Origin: an uncultured Prevotella sp.
GTDB taxonomy: Bacteria; Bacteroidota; Bacteroidia; Bacteroidales; Bacteroidaceae
Direction of reading: 5' to 3'
DNA length: 5,403 nucleotides
NCBI GenBank assembly: GCA_900540375.1
Contig: UQFS01000057.1
Coordinates: 1 to 5,403 of the forward strand
The notes below the pieces were generated by a model. The model had not been told where the DNA came from. It was given only the letters and a program-made list of their open reading frames with translations, and searched no databases. Of this stretch, positions 5,333-5,403 are shown in pieces (the stretch's first letter is position 1; each line of letters opens with the position of its first letter). Made by a program: the position numbers and the translations under genes.

Positions 5333-5403
5333 CCAGTACTTCGTGCAAATTACTCCAGTACTTCACCCAAATTACCGCAGTACGAAGTCGGAATTACTCC
5401 AGT
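5333..5403. repeat. 22-bp degenerate tandem repeats, array cut by the window end
   Basis: Three full units (5333-5354, 5355-5376, 5377-5398) and the start of a fourth (5399-5403) repeat every 22 bp. Each has CAGTAC near its start and AATTAC near its end, with a variable middle: TTCGTGCA, TTCACCCA, GAAGTCGG. The first two units share CCAGTACTTC, while the third carries the complementary-looking GTACGAAG. The array begins 18 bp after the stop codon of the preceding gene and continues beyond the window. The unit is not a multiple of three, so it is not a coding repeat. There are no unique spacers, so it is not a CRISPR array. Confidence 0.85.

Noticed and set aside
5333..5403. CRISPR array
   Set aside because: The 22-bp units are contiguous, with no unique spacers of normal length, and no cas genes are present.

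Overview
The window reads as the chromosome of a member of the Bacteroidales, most likely a Prevotella-like species (inference). Four things point there. Promoters match the Bacteroidota pattern TAnnTTTG, the start codons lack Shine-Dalgarno sequences, the integrase is of the Bacteroidota type, and a DUF6078-like protein is present. No taxon-specific marker was checked against a database.

Left part (1 to about 1455): the end of an apparent integrated element. A tyrosine recombinase lies on the minus strand (34-1152, true start probably 1198). Its first codons are separated from the rest by a one-base frameshift in a run of five T. Upstream is a consensus promoter (1323-1352), then four direct repeats spaced exactly 11 bp apart (1365-1408), several TGTACC half-sites, and an imperfect inverted repeat of two 10-bp arms around a 7-bp centre (1428-1454). 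That layout resembles a tyrosine-recombinase attachment region: core site plus arm-type sites. The rest of the element would lie left of the window.

Middle (about 1500 to 2161): a host tRNA-Ser(UGA) gene on the minus strand (1596-1680), with its own promoter (1721-1728) and intrinsic terminator (1519-1550). A roughly 480-bp intergenic stretch follows. Its right half is a degenerate tandem repeat with a period near 16 bp, each unit beginning GAT, running up to the mutS2 start codon.

Right part (2162 to the end): a complete mutS2 gene (888 residues; MutS-type ATPase, coiled coil, KOW-like and Smr domains), followed 52 bp later on the same strand by a small cysteine-containing DUF6078-like protein (144 residues). 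The two may share a transcript. The window ends inside a 22-bp tandem repeat array (5333-5403).

The most interesting parts are the integrase reading-frame break, at a site that could also support +1 frameshifting, and the organised recombination/regulatory region upstream of it. The genes on the right look like ordinary chromosomal genes.
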